From assembly GCF_000263855.1 (NCBI RefSeq), contig NZ_AJWX01000009.1, forward strand, positions 62,001 through 126,000: 64,000 nucleotides of DNA, written 5' to 3'. Source of the stretch: Pseudomonas sp. M47T1. Lineage in GTDB: Bacteria; Pseudomonadota; Gammaproteobacteria; Pseudomonadales; Pseudomonadaceae. How positions within the stretch are numbered: position 1 is the first letter of the stretch; every line of letters starts with the position of its first letter. This document shows positions 18,439-26,845 of this stretch, in pieces. A program made the translations under genes and the position numbers. Under the pieces are notes generated by a model that saw only the letters and a program-made list of their open reading frames with translations, did no database searches and was not told the origin of the DNA.

Positions 18439-18555
18439 ACTTTTATAAAACCAGTAAAATCAAGGGTTTGGTGATTTCCAGGTTGATCAGCTCACGGTAT
18501 CCACGGGTAAATGTGTTTCCCTGATACTCGTCTGGCAGCCAATGGGTAACACCCA

Positions 18556-19455
18556 TTACCCACCCGCGCGCGCCTGCCCCACACGTGAGCCGTTACGGCG
18601 GCCCAGTTGTTGGCTGATGTGTTGCCCCACGCCGATCAGCGCCTCAAGATTCACCCCCGTCTCGATGCCCAGCCCTTGCAGCAGGTACAGCAGGTCTTCG
18701 CTGGCAACGTTACCGCTTGCACCCTTGGCGTACGGGCAGCCGCCCAGGCCAGCCACGGAGCTGTCGAACACGGTGATGCCTTCCAGCAGCGCCGCGTAGA
18801 CATTGGCCAGGGCCTGGCCATAGGTGTCGTGAAAGTGCCCGGCCAGCTGATTGCGTGGCACCCGCGCGGCCACGGTGTCGAACAGGGTGCGCGTAGCGCC
18901 GGCGGTACCGGTGCCGATGGTGTCTCCCAATGACACCTCCCGGCAGCCCATGGCGTGCAGTTCATGGGCCACGGCCGCGACCTGGGCCGCAGCCACCGCG
19001 CCTTCGTATGGGCAGCCCAGCACACAGGACACGTAACCGCGCACCGGCACCCCGGCGGCTTGGGCTGCGGCCATGATCGGCGCAAAACGCTTTAGGCTGG
19101 CGCTGATCGAGCAGTTGATGTTGCGTTGGGAGAACGCTTCGGAAGCCGCCGCGAACACCGCCACTTCGCTGGCCCCGGCCGCCAGCGCAGCTTCGAAGCC
19201 TTGCAGGTTGGGCGTAAGGGCCGCGTAGGTAACGCCTGGCAGGCGCTGGATAGCGCTGAACACCTCGCTGGAACCTGCCATTTGCGGCACCCATTTGGGC
19301 GATACGAAGCTGCCGGCTTCTATATAGGAGCAGCCGCAGCTCGCCAACTCGTTCACCAGCTGTACCTTGTTGGCAACGCTGATGGGGTGCGCCTCGTTCT
19401 GCAAGCCGTCGCGGGGGCCGACTTCCACCAGGCGAACGCTGTGGGGCAGGGCCAT
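18556..19455 (-). CDS. liuE: Hydroxymethylglutaryl-CoA lyase
   Basis: This TIM-barrel lyase of 299 residues cleaves HMG-CoA to acetoacetate and acetyl-CoA, the last step of leucine breakdown (also named mvaB). It has the N-terminal VEVGPRDGLQNE, the metal-binding region GHFHDTYGQALAN and the signature VAGLGGCPYAKGASGNVASEDL region with the catalytic cysteine. It follows liuR by four bases on the same strand. The liuABCD operon is 1.7 kb away, separated by the tssM remnant and the sRNA pair. In P. putida this gene also borders crcY. Confidence 0.93.
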   Translation of the reverse strand: MALPHSVRLVEVGPRDGLQNEAHPISVANKVQLVNELASCGCSYIEAGSFVSPKWVPQMAGSSEVFSAIQRLPGVTYAALTPNLQGFEAALAAGASEVAVFAAASEAFSQRNINCSISASLKRFAPIMAAAQAAGVPVRGYVSCVLGCPYEGAVAAAQVAAVAHELHAMGCREVSLGDTIGTGTAGATRTLFDTVAARVPRNQLAGHFHDTYGQALANVYAALLEGITVFDSSVAGLGGCPYAKGASGNVASEDLLYLLQGLGIETGVNLEALIGVGQHISQQLGRRNGSRVGQARAGG

Positions 19456-19459
19456 GGTG

Positions 19460-19852
19460 TTACTCCTGTGCGGGCACGGGGTGGCGGCCGGTGTCGGCCA
19501 GGGCTTGAGTGCAGCGCTCTTCGGCAGTGTCCAGTTCCAGTTGCATCTGCTGGATATCCAGCAACTGCTGCTGCAACTGGCCGCGCCGCTCGGCGATCTT
19601 GGCCAGCATGCTGGTCAACTGTTTCTGGTTGCCGCTGGGGTCGTACAGCTCGATCAGCTCGCGGCATTCGGCCAGCGAAAAGCCAATGCGCTTGCCGCGC
19701 AAAATCAATTTCAGGGTGACCTTGTCCCGTGGCGAATAAATGCGTTCCTGGCCACGGCGCTCGGGACTGAGCATGCCCTGTTCCTCATAAAAGCGAATGG
19801 CGCGGGTGGTGATGTCCAGTTCGCGGGACAGGTCGGAAATACTGTAGGTCAT
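19460..19852 (-). CDS. liuR: MerR-family regulator of leucine/isovalerate utilisation
   Basis: This MerR protein has 130 residues. The N-terminal winged helix-turn-helix (YSISDLSRELDITTRAIRFY, then EEQGMLSPERRGQERIYSPRD) is followed by a dimerisation coiled coil to about residue 118. There is no metal-binding cysteine cluster. The start at 19852 gives the canonical MerR N-terminus; a longer frame to 19966 would run through the operator. Palindromes with the same ACGTTAACGT core lie before this gene and before liuA, so it probably controls both transcription units. Confidence 0.88.
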   Translation of the reverse strand: MTYSISDLSRELDITTRAIRFYEEQGMLSPERRGQERIYSPRDKVTLKLILRGKRIGFSLAECRELIELYDPSGNQKQLTSMLAKIAERRGQLQQQLLDIQQMQLELDTAEERCTQALADTGRHPVPAQE

Positions 19853-19892
19853 GGCGAAGCTCGCAGGGGCGGTTGACGCTAACGTAAGGCTG

Positions 19893-19910
19893 CTTGACGT
19901 TAACGTCAAG
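19893..19910 (-). promoter_or_regulatory. LiuR operator before liuR-liuE
   Basis: CTTGACGTTAACGTCAAG is a perfect 18-base palindrome whose left arm can also serve as a -35 (TTGACG). A degenerate second copy, TTGACGCTAACGTAAG, lies at 19873-19888, nearer the liuR start. It is the same family as the liuA site at 16847-16862. Confidence 0.78.
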
Positions 19911-20020
19911 CGAAGTTCTGACCGCTTTTCCGAGGCCGGGATGCGGGCGCTGCAATTAACTACCACCGTCCAGGGCTCCCTGACACGCTCAATACCGCTC
20001 CTCTTTCAAGGATCGATACC

Positions 20021-23000
20021 ATGAGCACTCACGATGTTTCACCGTTGTTGTTCGGCGCATTTTGCGACGAAATCGATGTGAGCCTGAGGCACCGGCAAGT
20101 CGCCCTGCAACAGGCGGCCATCCGTCAGGTATTGGGTGACGACGGCCACCGCCTGAGCCCAGCCTGGCTCACGCTTGAGCGTCACCAGCAGGCGCTGACG
20201 CAGGCGCGCAACGATTGCCTTGCCGCCGCACGCGCGATCGTGCTGCGCGAACCGATCTGGGATGCCGTCCAGCCGGGTCAGGCGCTGTTCGACCGCCTCA
20301 GCGCTGCCCAAGCTGCGGCATTGCGTGCCGAAATGGACATGGCCCGGGCCTTGGGGCAATTGACCGACTCACAGGCCGAGCGCCTCAAGGGGTTGCTGGA
20401 CAGCCCGAAGGACAGCGAGCGGCCCCCCGACGACGCGCGGGTGACGGATCTGGCGTTGCTGAACCCTGCAGGCAACGAGGTGGTGGCGGGTGTCATGGTC
20501 ATTACCCATGAGCGCGCGTTGCAGGACGCCGCCGGTCAATGGGGTGTGCTGGTGTGGTGGCCGGGCGCTCACGGTGGCCTGGCCCAGTTTGATTCACTGG
20601 CTCAATTGGAGGCCAGTCTGCTATTGCCACTGGCGGAGGCGGACGCCGATCTGCGTGCGCAAACCAGTGTGTCGTTCGCTCCCATCCTTGGCGACGCCTT
20701 TGCCGTCGGCCTGAATCGCCAATGGCGTCGCTTGCGCGCGCATGCCCGGGCTATTCAGGCCGGGCAGCGGTTATATGCCGACGCCGATACGCCGGCCGCC
20801 TCGTTGCAGCGCTGGCAGCAGGAGGCCATCGAGGCGCTCAGCGCCCCGCGCCACGATGCCAGGGACCAGGCATTGAGTGATTGGCTGCACGAGCAGGAAG
20901 CCGCGCGCCTGACCGATCACCTGCCGGCCTGGCTGGGAAGGCTGGACACCGCTGGGCGCACGCAGATCAAAGGGCTGACAAAGGCCTATGTCGACGCACA
21001 GCGCCAGGCCCAGGCACTGTTGCACCGTGCCCTGGCGCCCCGTGACGAGTTCGTCGACACGCAACTGGCGCAGCGGTTGCAGGCTGACTTTGGTGTTCAG
21101 CCTGAACACCTGGTCATCGACGTGCCAGCCACGGTGAGTGCGGTCAAGCAGCTTATCGGCGGCAGTGGCGCGCCGGGCACGCCGTCGCGCCTGGTACACA
21201 CGCCCAGTGAGCGCCGCGAGCAGTTGGCCCTGGCCGAACTGGCGCTATGGGGAACGGACGAGGTCATGGCGGCGCGCCTGCGGTTCGGCCACGTGCTGGG
21301 CCACGGGCTGGGCGTTGCCACAACCCTGCCCTCGGTGGCGCAACTCTGCGCGCTCATGGCGGAACTGGACCTGCCCGCGCAGTATGAACAGTGCCTGCGC
21401 CAGGCGTTCACGGGCCTGGCCCAGGAGGATGTGGCCCAGCTACGTCTACGGCGCGCCACCTTGCTGGCGCCGTGGCAGGCTGGGTTGCGCCTGCAGGGCC
21501 GCCTGGCGCAGCTTGGCGGCCGGCTGGACGAGGCGAGCCTGGTCTTGCTGCACAACCCTGAAGCGGCTATGCACTGGGTGCAATTTCGCCCTGGGCGCGG
21601 GCCGGACGGCAGCAGCCAGGCGGTCAGCCTGTCTGGCGTGATACTGCTGCAAGCAGCCGGCAGCCCCTTGACCTTGCTGTACTTGCCCGACGCCCCCAAC
21701 GGCAAAGTGCTGACTCGCCATCAGGGTTTGGCCCAGGCCTGCGCCGGCCTGGCACGGATGGCATCGGACACAGGCATGACCGCCTACCTGGCCAGTCTGC
21801 CGCTGGTGGGCGACGTCGCCGAGCATGAGGGGCATATTCGCCAGGCCCTGCTCAACGGCTACGAGGGCTTTGTAGCGCCGGGGCAGCGTGTGCAAACGGC
21901 TGCCACGCTGGCCGAGCACCAACTGAACCTGCAACTGGGCCGGCTGATTGCCCGCCATCGAGCCACGGCGCGATCACAGGATCAGTTGTGGCTTGCGGCC
22001 GCTGCCCAAGGTCATGGGCAGGTGTTCGTAATCATCAAGATGCTGGTGGGGCTGGTGCCTTTCGTGGGCACGGCGGTAGGGCTGTATGATGCCTTCGACA
22101 GCGCCATGAACGCAGTGGACGCCTGGCGGCGCGGGCGGCCAGGTGACAGCCTGGATGAAATGGAAAATATGCTGGTGGCGCTGATTGGCGCCGCCATGGA
22201 CGTGCTGCCGACGATGACGGCCGGGCTGCACGTGCGCAGTGGCATGCACAGGGCACGTGCGGCTCGGGGGTTGCCTGCGCCCGAGCCGGCGACGGTCAGC
22301 GGCTCGGCGTTTCATGGCTACCAGAGCCACGTCGCTGTGACCTCATTGCGCGAAGGCAGCGACGGCGTCTGCCGCCTGGGTGAGGCGCAGTACATCCTGC
22401 GCGGTGGGCTGGCGTATGAGGTGCAATGGGACGCCGCCTACCGTACCTGGCGCTTGAAAGGCTCGGCGCACAAAACCTATCGCCAGCCCGTTGTTCGTGG
22501 CGTCGATGGCCAGTGGCGCAGCCATGGTGCCGCCTACGGTCATTTGGTCGACGGTGGCCTGGCGGGCGGCGGCGCGACGGCTACGCGGCTGGCCGATGCC
22601 ATGGTCGACCGCCTGCCGCTGGCGGTGCAGCGTCGCCTGCCCCGCTGGCTGGGGGACGCCCTGGTCAGGGAGGAACGGCGCATATTCAGCCGCCTGCTTA
22701 CCGAGGAACGCGAGGTCACGCGCTTGTTGCGCGCCACCGAGCAGGTGCGCAGCCAGTACGCGACGCAACTGCACAACGAGTCCTTGCGTTTGGACGTGGT
22801 GAGGCTGGGCATTGAAGAAGTACAGGCCTGCGATCAGTTGCTGGCCAGCCTTGTGGCGCAACGCGGGCGTATCGACAGCCGGGTCTACCGTGACGCCTTC
22901 CAGGCCACCCGTTACCAGGCCATGGGCCGCATGCAGACGTTAGTGCGCCTTGGCAAGGACCGCTTGCGCTCACTGTCGTTCGAATACACCGAACTGCAGG

Positions 23001-24415
23001 CCGCCCAGCATCGGCTGGTGGTGGCCATCGAGGGCGGTGAAGGGGACTTTACCGAGTTCACCCGCCACACACTGGCCTACCTCAAGCGTGGCCGCGTGAT
23101 GCGCGAGGCCATGCTGGAGCAGGCTGAGTTCATCGAGCACTGGAGCAAACGCTTCGAGGACCAGTGGCACGGCGCCTCGCTGGACGCGCCGCGGCGTGCC
23201 GATATCGAGCGGATCATGAGCGAAAGCGACTACCGCTATCAGCCACGCCTGCATCAAGTGATCAAGGCCGAAACCCTGCTCAAACTGGTGTTCAACGAAA
23301 ACCTGTCCGGTAGCCCCGAGCGCCTGGAGCTGGCGCGCCTGTTCGCCCGTGACGTGCGGGCGCTGAATTCATTGCTCAGTACCTGGCGGGACATGGGCGA
23401 AGTCAGCCATTTGAGCCAGGCCCATCGCCGGCGGATTCTGGACCAGTTCGTGGGTGAGATGGAGCACTTCCGCTGGCGCCTGGAAGAGTGGACCACCGCC
23501 TACCCGGAGCATGTTGACCTGCGCTCGCAGAAGCGCGTGTTGCGCCAACTCAAGGTGTTAACGGACATGGCCCAGGCAGAGGTGTCGAGGGGGAATGTGT
23601 CGTTGCGCCGTGAACAGCCGGAGGGTGGCCCGCGCAAGCGAGTGTTCGAAACCGTGGATGACCGCGTGCTGATTGGCGTTGAAAGCGGCAAGGGAGTGGC
23701 CAGAGTCATGCAGGTGAACTTGCAGGACGGCTCGTCCCAGCACTATCAGCTGGCCGAGGGTGGCAAGTGGCGGTTGCAGGAAGGGGCTGCTGAGCCATTA
23801 CCGTTGTCCACTCTGAAGGACCAGGCGCTGGTGCGTCTGGATAAAGTCTCGGGGCTGGTGTTGCGGGCCGAGGGCTATTGGCGCCGGGGCATGGCCCTGG
23901 CCAGTGTCGATGACCTGCTGGGGAACGAAGGGCGAAGCCTGATTGCACTGGGCACCCGCATCGAGTCACTGGGGCAGGGCGGCAAGGAGGTCGCGGCGTT
24001 GGTACAAAGGCTGCGCGACAGCGGCCAGCACCTGACCGCCCAAGCCACGGCCTTGCGCGTACGCCTGAGCAAGGCCAGCCAGCAACCGACCATGGCGCAA
24101 GTGCACTACCTGCTGGACCAGGCACAGGTGCGCCTGGAACGCCGCGGTGGTCGAGTGCCTGAGGGTTTCGAGGGGCAAAGTTTCCTGCAGGAATACGCGG
24201 TGGTCGATGCGGTGAGCGGTGATGACCTGTGGTTTGCCCACTTCCATTACCAGAAACAACGGCATGCCTTCGACGGCTTCAGTGCCGCGCACCTCAAGCG
24301 TGCCGACCAGCGCCTGCTGGGTGCCCAATGGGAAGCGCAGCACCCCCCGCAGCGGGTGTGGCGCAGCCCGATCAGCGCCGCCCAGGCGCGGCAGTTCTTT
24401 GAGCCGTTGAACTGA
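20021..24415 (+). CDS. Giant dermonecrotic-toxin-like protein (DUF6543 type), no recognised enzyme tail
   Basis: This 1464-residue protein has no signal peptide. Its layout resembles the large Pseudomonas proteins annotated as dermonecrotic toxin-like or DUF6543. A helical N-terminal region (about 1-640) leads to a hydrophobic part at about 665-735 (IIKMLVGLVPFVGTAVGLYD; MLVALIGAAMDVLPTM) that could insert in membranes. A charged helical region follows (about 880-1250). The C-terminus has the ending common to the family (LWFAHFHYQ, AAHLKRADQRLLG, WRSPISAAQARQFFEPL). I see no protease, NEL or glycosyltransferase motif. The start at 20021 has an AAGGA site. It stands alone between liuR and a LysR gene. 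The function is unknown; a toxin acting on other cells is an inference from the family. Confidence 0.7.
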   Translation: MSTHDVSPLLFGAFCDEIDVSLRHRQVALQQAAIRQVLGDDGHRLSPAWLTLERHQQALTQARNDCLAAARAIVLREPIWDAVQPGQALFDRLSAAQAAALRAEMDMARALGQLTDSQAERLKGLLDSPKDSERPPDDARVTDLALLNPAGNEVVAGVMVITHERALQDAAGQWGVLVWWPGAHGGLAQFDSLAQLEASLLLPLAEADADLRAQTSVSFAPILGDAFAVGLNRQWRRLRAHARAIQAGQRLYADADTPAASLQRWQQEAIEALSAPRHDARDQALSDWLHEQEAARLTDHLPAWLGRLDTAGRTQIKGLTKAYVDAQRQAQALLHRALAPRDEFVDTQLAQRLQADFGVQPEHLVIDVPATVSAVKQLIGGSGAPGTPSRLVHTPSERREQLALAELALWGTDEVMAARLRFGHVLGHGLGVATTLPSVAQLCALMAELDLPAQYEQCLRQAFTGLAQEDVAQLRLRRATLLAPWQAGLRLQGRLAQLGGRLDEASLVLLHNPEAAMHWVQFRPGRGPDGSSQAVSLSGVILLQAAGSPLTLLYLPDAPNGKVLTRHQGLAQACAGLARMASDTGMTAYLASLPLVGDVAEHEGHIRQALLNGYEGFVAPGQRVQTAATLAEHQLNLQLGRLIARHRATARSQDQLWLAAAAQGHGQVFVIIKMLVGLVPFVGTAVGLYDAFDSAMNAVDAWRRGRPGDSLDEMENMLVALIGAAMDVLPTMTAGLHVRSGMHRARAARGLPAPEPATVSGSAFHGYQSHVAVTSLREGSDGVCRLGEAQYILRGGLAYEVQWDAAYRTWRLKGSAHKTYRQPVVRGVDGQWRSHGAAYGHLVDGGLAGGGATATRLADAMVDRLPLAVQRRLPRWLGDALVREERRIFSRLLTEEREVTRLLRATEQVRSQYATQLHNESLRLDVVRLGIEEVQACDQLLASLVAQRGRIDSRVYRDAFQATRYQAMGRMQTLVRLGKDRLRSLSFEYTELQAAQHRLVVAIEGGEGDFTEFTRHTLAYLKRGRVMREAMLEQAEFIEHWSKRFEDQWHGASLDAPRRADIERIMSESDYRYQPRLHQVIKAETLLKLVFNENLSGSPERLELARLFARDVRALNSLLSTWRDMGEVSHLSQAHRRRILDQFVGEMEHFRWRLEEWTTAYPEHVDLRSQKRVLRQLKVLTDMAQAEVSRGNVSLRREQPEGGPRKRVFETVDDRVLIGVESGKGVARVMQVNLQDGSSQHYQLAEGGKWRLQEGAAEPLPLSTLKDQALVRLDKVSGLVLRAEGYWRRGMALASVDDLLGNEGRSLIALGTRIESLGQGGKEVAALVQRLRDSGQHLTAQATALRVRLSKASQQPTMAQVHYLLDQAQVRLERRGGRVPEGFEGQSFLQEYAVVDAVSGDDLWFAHFHYQKQRHAFDGFSAAHLKRADQRLLGAQWEAQHPPQRVWRSPISAAQARQFFEPLN

Positions 24416-24427
24416 TGCCTGTGGCCG

Positions 24428-25366
24428 TCAGCGCGCTGGGCTGGCGGCCGCGGAGGATGGGTCGTTGCGGGTCACCAGTTGGCCCAATTCGATCATCTGC
24501 TCGCGCATCCAGCGGTTGGCCGGGTCCTGGTCGGTGCTCTCGTGCCAGTACAGGTGAGTTTCCACCGGGGGCACGTCGTTGACCGGCAGTGGCACGTAGT
24601 TCAGGTCGTGGCGCCGGGCGAAACGCTCCGGCACGGTCATTACCATGTCGGTCTGTTGCAGCACCTGAGAGGCCATCAGGTAGTGCTGCGAGCGCAGGGC
24701 AATCTTGCGCTGCAGGCCCATCTTGCCCAGCGCCAGGTCTACGTAGCCCAGGCCGTTGCGGCGGCTGGAAATATGGATGTGGGTGAGCGCCAGGTAGTCA
24801 TCCAGGTTGATCTTGTCCTTGTTCAGCGGGTGACCCTTGCGCAGGGCGCACACGTACTGGTCTTCCATCAATTTGACGTGGCGCACCTGGGGGTCGGTGT
24901 TCAGCGGTGCGTCGACAGCGAAGTCCAGGCGCCCGGCGGCCAGTTCCTTGGTGGTCTCCCGGCGCTTGCACAGGAAGCTCTCGATCACCACCGCAGGCGC
25001 CAGGCGGCGCAGGCGCTGGAACATCGGCGGCAGTATCACCGCCTCGGTGAGGTCGGTCATGCTGATGCGAAAGGTCTTGTTCGCCTGCAAGGGGTTGAAG
25101 ATACGGCTTTCCTGTACCGACACGCGCAGCAGCGACAGGGCATTGCGCACCGGGCCAATGATGTTCTGGGCCATGGGCGTGGGCACCATGCCCTGGGCGG
25201 TGCGCACGAACAGCGGATCGTTGAAGGTTTCGCGCAGCCGGGCCAGGGCGTTGGACACCGCCGGCTGAGTGATGCCGACGATCTGCCCGGCGCGCGTCAG
25301 GTTGGCTTCGGTATAGATGGCGTCGAAGACGATGAACAGATTCAGGTCGACCTTGCTCAGATTCAT
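24428..25366 (-). CDS. LysR family transcriptional regulator
   Basis: This NodD-like LysR protein has 312 residues. The N-terminal helix-turn-helix is at about 8-65 (LNLFIVFDAIYTEANLTRAG, ITQPAVSNALARLRETFND). The substrate-binding domain is at about 95-300. It is divergent from the acyl-CoA dehydrogenase gene, with 157 bases between starts, the classic LysR arrangement. That gene is the likely target and an acyl-CoA or its acid the likely inducer (inference). Confidence 0.88.
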   Translation of the reverse strand: MNLSKVDLNLFIVFDAIYTEANLTRAGQIVGITQPAVSNALARLRETFNDPLFVRTAQGMVPTPMAQNIIGPVRNALSLLRVSVQESRIFNPLQANKTFRISMTDLTEAVILPPMFQRLRRLAPAVVIESFLCKRRETTKELAAGRLDFAVDAPLNTDPQVRHVKLMEDQYVCALRKGHPLNKDKINLDDYLALTHIHISSRRNGLGYVDLALGKMGLQRKIALRSQHYLMASQVLQQTDMVMTVPERFARRHDLNYVPLPVNDVPPVETHLYWHESTDQDPANRWMREQMIELGQLVTRNDPSSAAASPAR

Positions 25367-25523
25367 GAGGCAGCGCTCTTGTTGTGGTTATGCCGATGCA
25401 TCGCGTCATCCTATATCGGTGATGAATGATAATAGACGCCGAGAATAGGTTAGATAAATCTTGGTGCCTGTTCTAGCATCGAATCCATGCCAACGACAAC
25501 CCTTGATGAAAGGTAGCCGCCCC

Positions 25524-26762
25524 ATGGATTTCGCTTATTCGCCCAAGGTTCAGGAATTGCGTGAACGCGTCACTGCGTTCATGGATACGTACGTCTATCC
25601 CGCCGAGGCCGTGTTTGAACGCCAGGTTGCCGAAGGCGACCGCTGGCAGCCTACCGCCATCATGGAAGAGTTGAAGCGCAAGGCTCGCGCCGAGGGCCTG
25701 TGGAACCTGTTCCTGCCCGAGTCTGAGCTGGGCGCTGGGCTCACCAACCTTGAATACGCGCCGTTGGCGGAAATCATGGGCCGCTCGCTGCTGGGGCCGG
25801 AGCCGTTCAACTGCTCGGCGCCGGACACCGGCAATATGGAAGTGCTGGTGCGTTATGGCACCGAGGAACATAAGCAGCGCTGGCTGGAGCCGCTGTTGCG
25901 CGGCGAGATCCGCTCGGCCTTTGCCATGACAGAACCTGACGTTGCTTCGTCGGACGCCACCAACATGGCCGCCCGCGCCGAGCGTGACGGCGACGAGTGG
26001 GTGATCAACGGCCGCAAGTGGTGGACGTCGGGTGCTTGCGACCCGCGCTGCAAGATTCTGATCTTCATGGGCCTGAGCAATCCGGATGGCCCGCGTCACC
26101 AGCAGCACTCCATGATTCTGGTGCCGGTGGACACCACCGGGGTGAAAATCGTCCGGCCGCTGCCAGTGTTCGGGTACGACGATGCGCCCCATGGCCACGC
26201 CGAAGTGCTGTTCGACAATGTGCGCGTGCCATATGAGAACGTGCTGCTGGGCGAAGGTCGTGGTTTCGAGATTGCCCAGGGCCGGCTGGGGCCTGGCCGC
26301 ATCCACCACTGCATGCGTTCGGTCGGCATGGCCGAGCGTGCACTGGAGCTGATGTGCAAGCGTTCGGTGGAACGCACGGCGTTCGGCCGGCCGCTGGCTC
26401 GCCTGGGCGGCAACATCGACAAGATCGCTGATTCGCGCATGGACATCGACATGGCGCGCCTGCTGACCCTGAAGGCCGCCTACATGATGGACACTGCGGG
26501 CAACAAGGTGGCCAAGAGCGAGATCGCGCAGATCAAGGTGGTGGCGCCCAACGTGGCCTTGCGGGTCATCGACCGAGCCATTCAGATTCACGGTGGGGCG
26601 GGGGTGAGCGGTGATTTCCCGCTGGCCTACATGTACGCCATGCAACGCACCCTGCGCCTGGCCGACGGCCCGGACGAGGTGCACCGCGCCGCGATCGGCA
26701 AATACGAGATCGGCAAATACGTGCCCAAGGAACTGCTGCGCAGCAACCGTGAACACGGTTGA
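25524..26762 (+). CDS. Acyl-CoA dehydrogenase
   Basis: This FAD acyl-CoA dehydrogenase has 412 residues and is of the ACAD10/11-like type. Signatures are [37 protein letters not shown] and the C-terminal [20 protein letters not shown] followed by [15 protein letters not shown]. The start at 25524 is preceded by GAAAGG at a slightly long distance. An in-frame upstream start would add 21 unlike residues. It is divergent from a LysR regulator. The exact substrate cannot be read from the sequence. Confidence 0.88.
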   Translation: MDFAYSPKVQELRERVTAFMDTYVYPAEAVFERQVAEGDRWQPTAIMEELKRKARAEGLWNLFLPESELGAGLTNLEYAPLAEIMGRSLLGPEPFNCSAPDTGNMEVLVRYGTEEHKQRWLEPLLRGEIRSAFAMTEPDVASSDATNMAARAERDGDEWVINGRKWWTSGACDPRCKILIFMGLSNPDGPRHQQHSMILVPVDTTGVKIVRPLPVFGYDDAPHGHAEVLFDNVRVPYENVLLGEGRGFEIAQGRLGPGRIHHCMRSVGMAERALELMCKRSVERTAFGRPLARLGGNIDKIADSRMDIDMARLLTLKAAYMMDTAGNKVAKSEIAQIKVVAPNVALRVIDRAIQIHGGAGVSGDFPLAYMYAMQRTLRLADGPDEVHRAAIGKYEIGKYVPKELLRSNREHG

Positions 26763-26791
26763 TCGGTAACCGATGTAGCGCTGTCGCGACC

Positions 26792-26822
26792 GTGTAGCCG
26801 CTGCCGAAGGCTGCGGCTACAC
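26792..26822. repeat. REP palindrome
   Basis: The arms GTGTAGCCGC and GCGGCTACAC enclose an 11-base loop. It sits between converging genes. This is the common single-hairpin Pseudomonas REP and may act as a terminator. Confidence 0.7.
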
Positions 26823-26845
26823 CGGTTATGCAGTGGTCCGCAGGG

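Larger units (their letters stand above)
18055..18446. repeat. Tandem direct repeat unit 2
   Basis: This is the partner of 17384-17775, with 306 bases perfectly identical. The 280 bases between the units are mostly single-copy and include part of a REP palindrome near 17950-18025. Perfect identity in an AT-rich non-coding gene suggests a recent duplication or continuing gene conversion. Confidence 0.9.

Noticed and set aside
17384..18446. The tandem repeat as ends of a composite transposon
   Set aside because: The units are direct repeats holding a complete RNA gene. There is no transposase between them and no terminal inverted repeat or target duplication.
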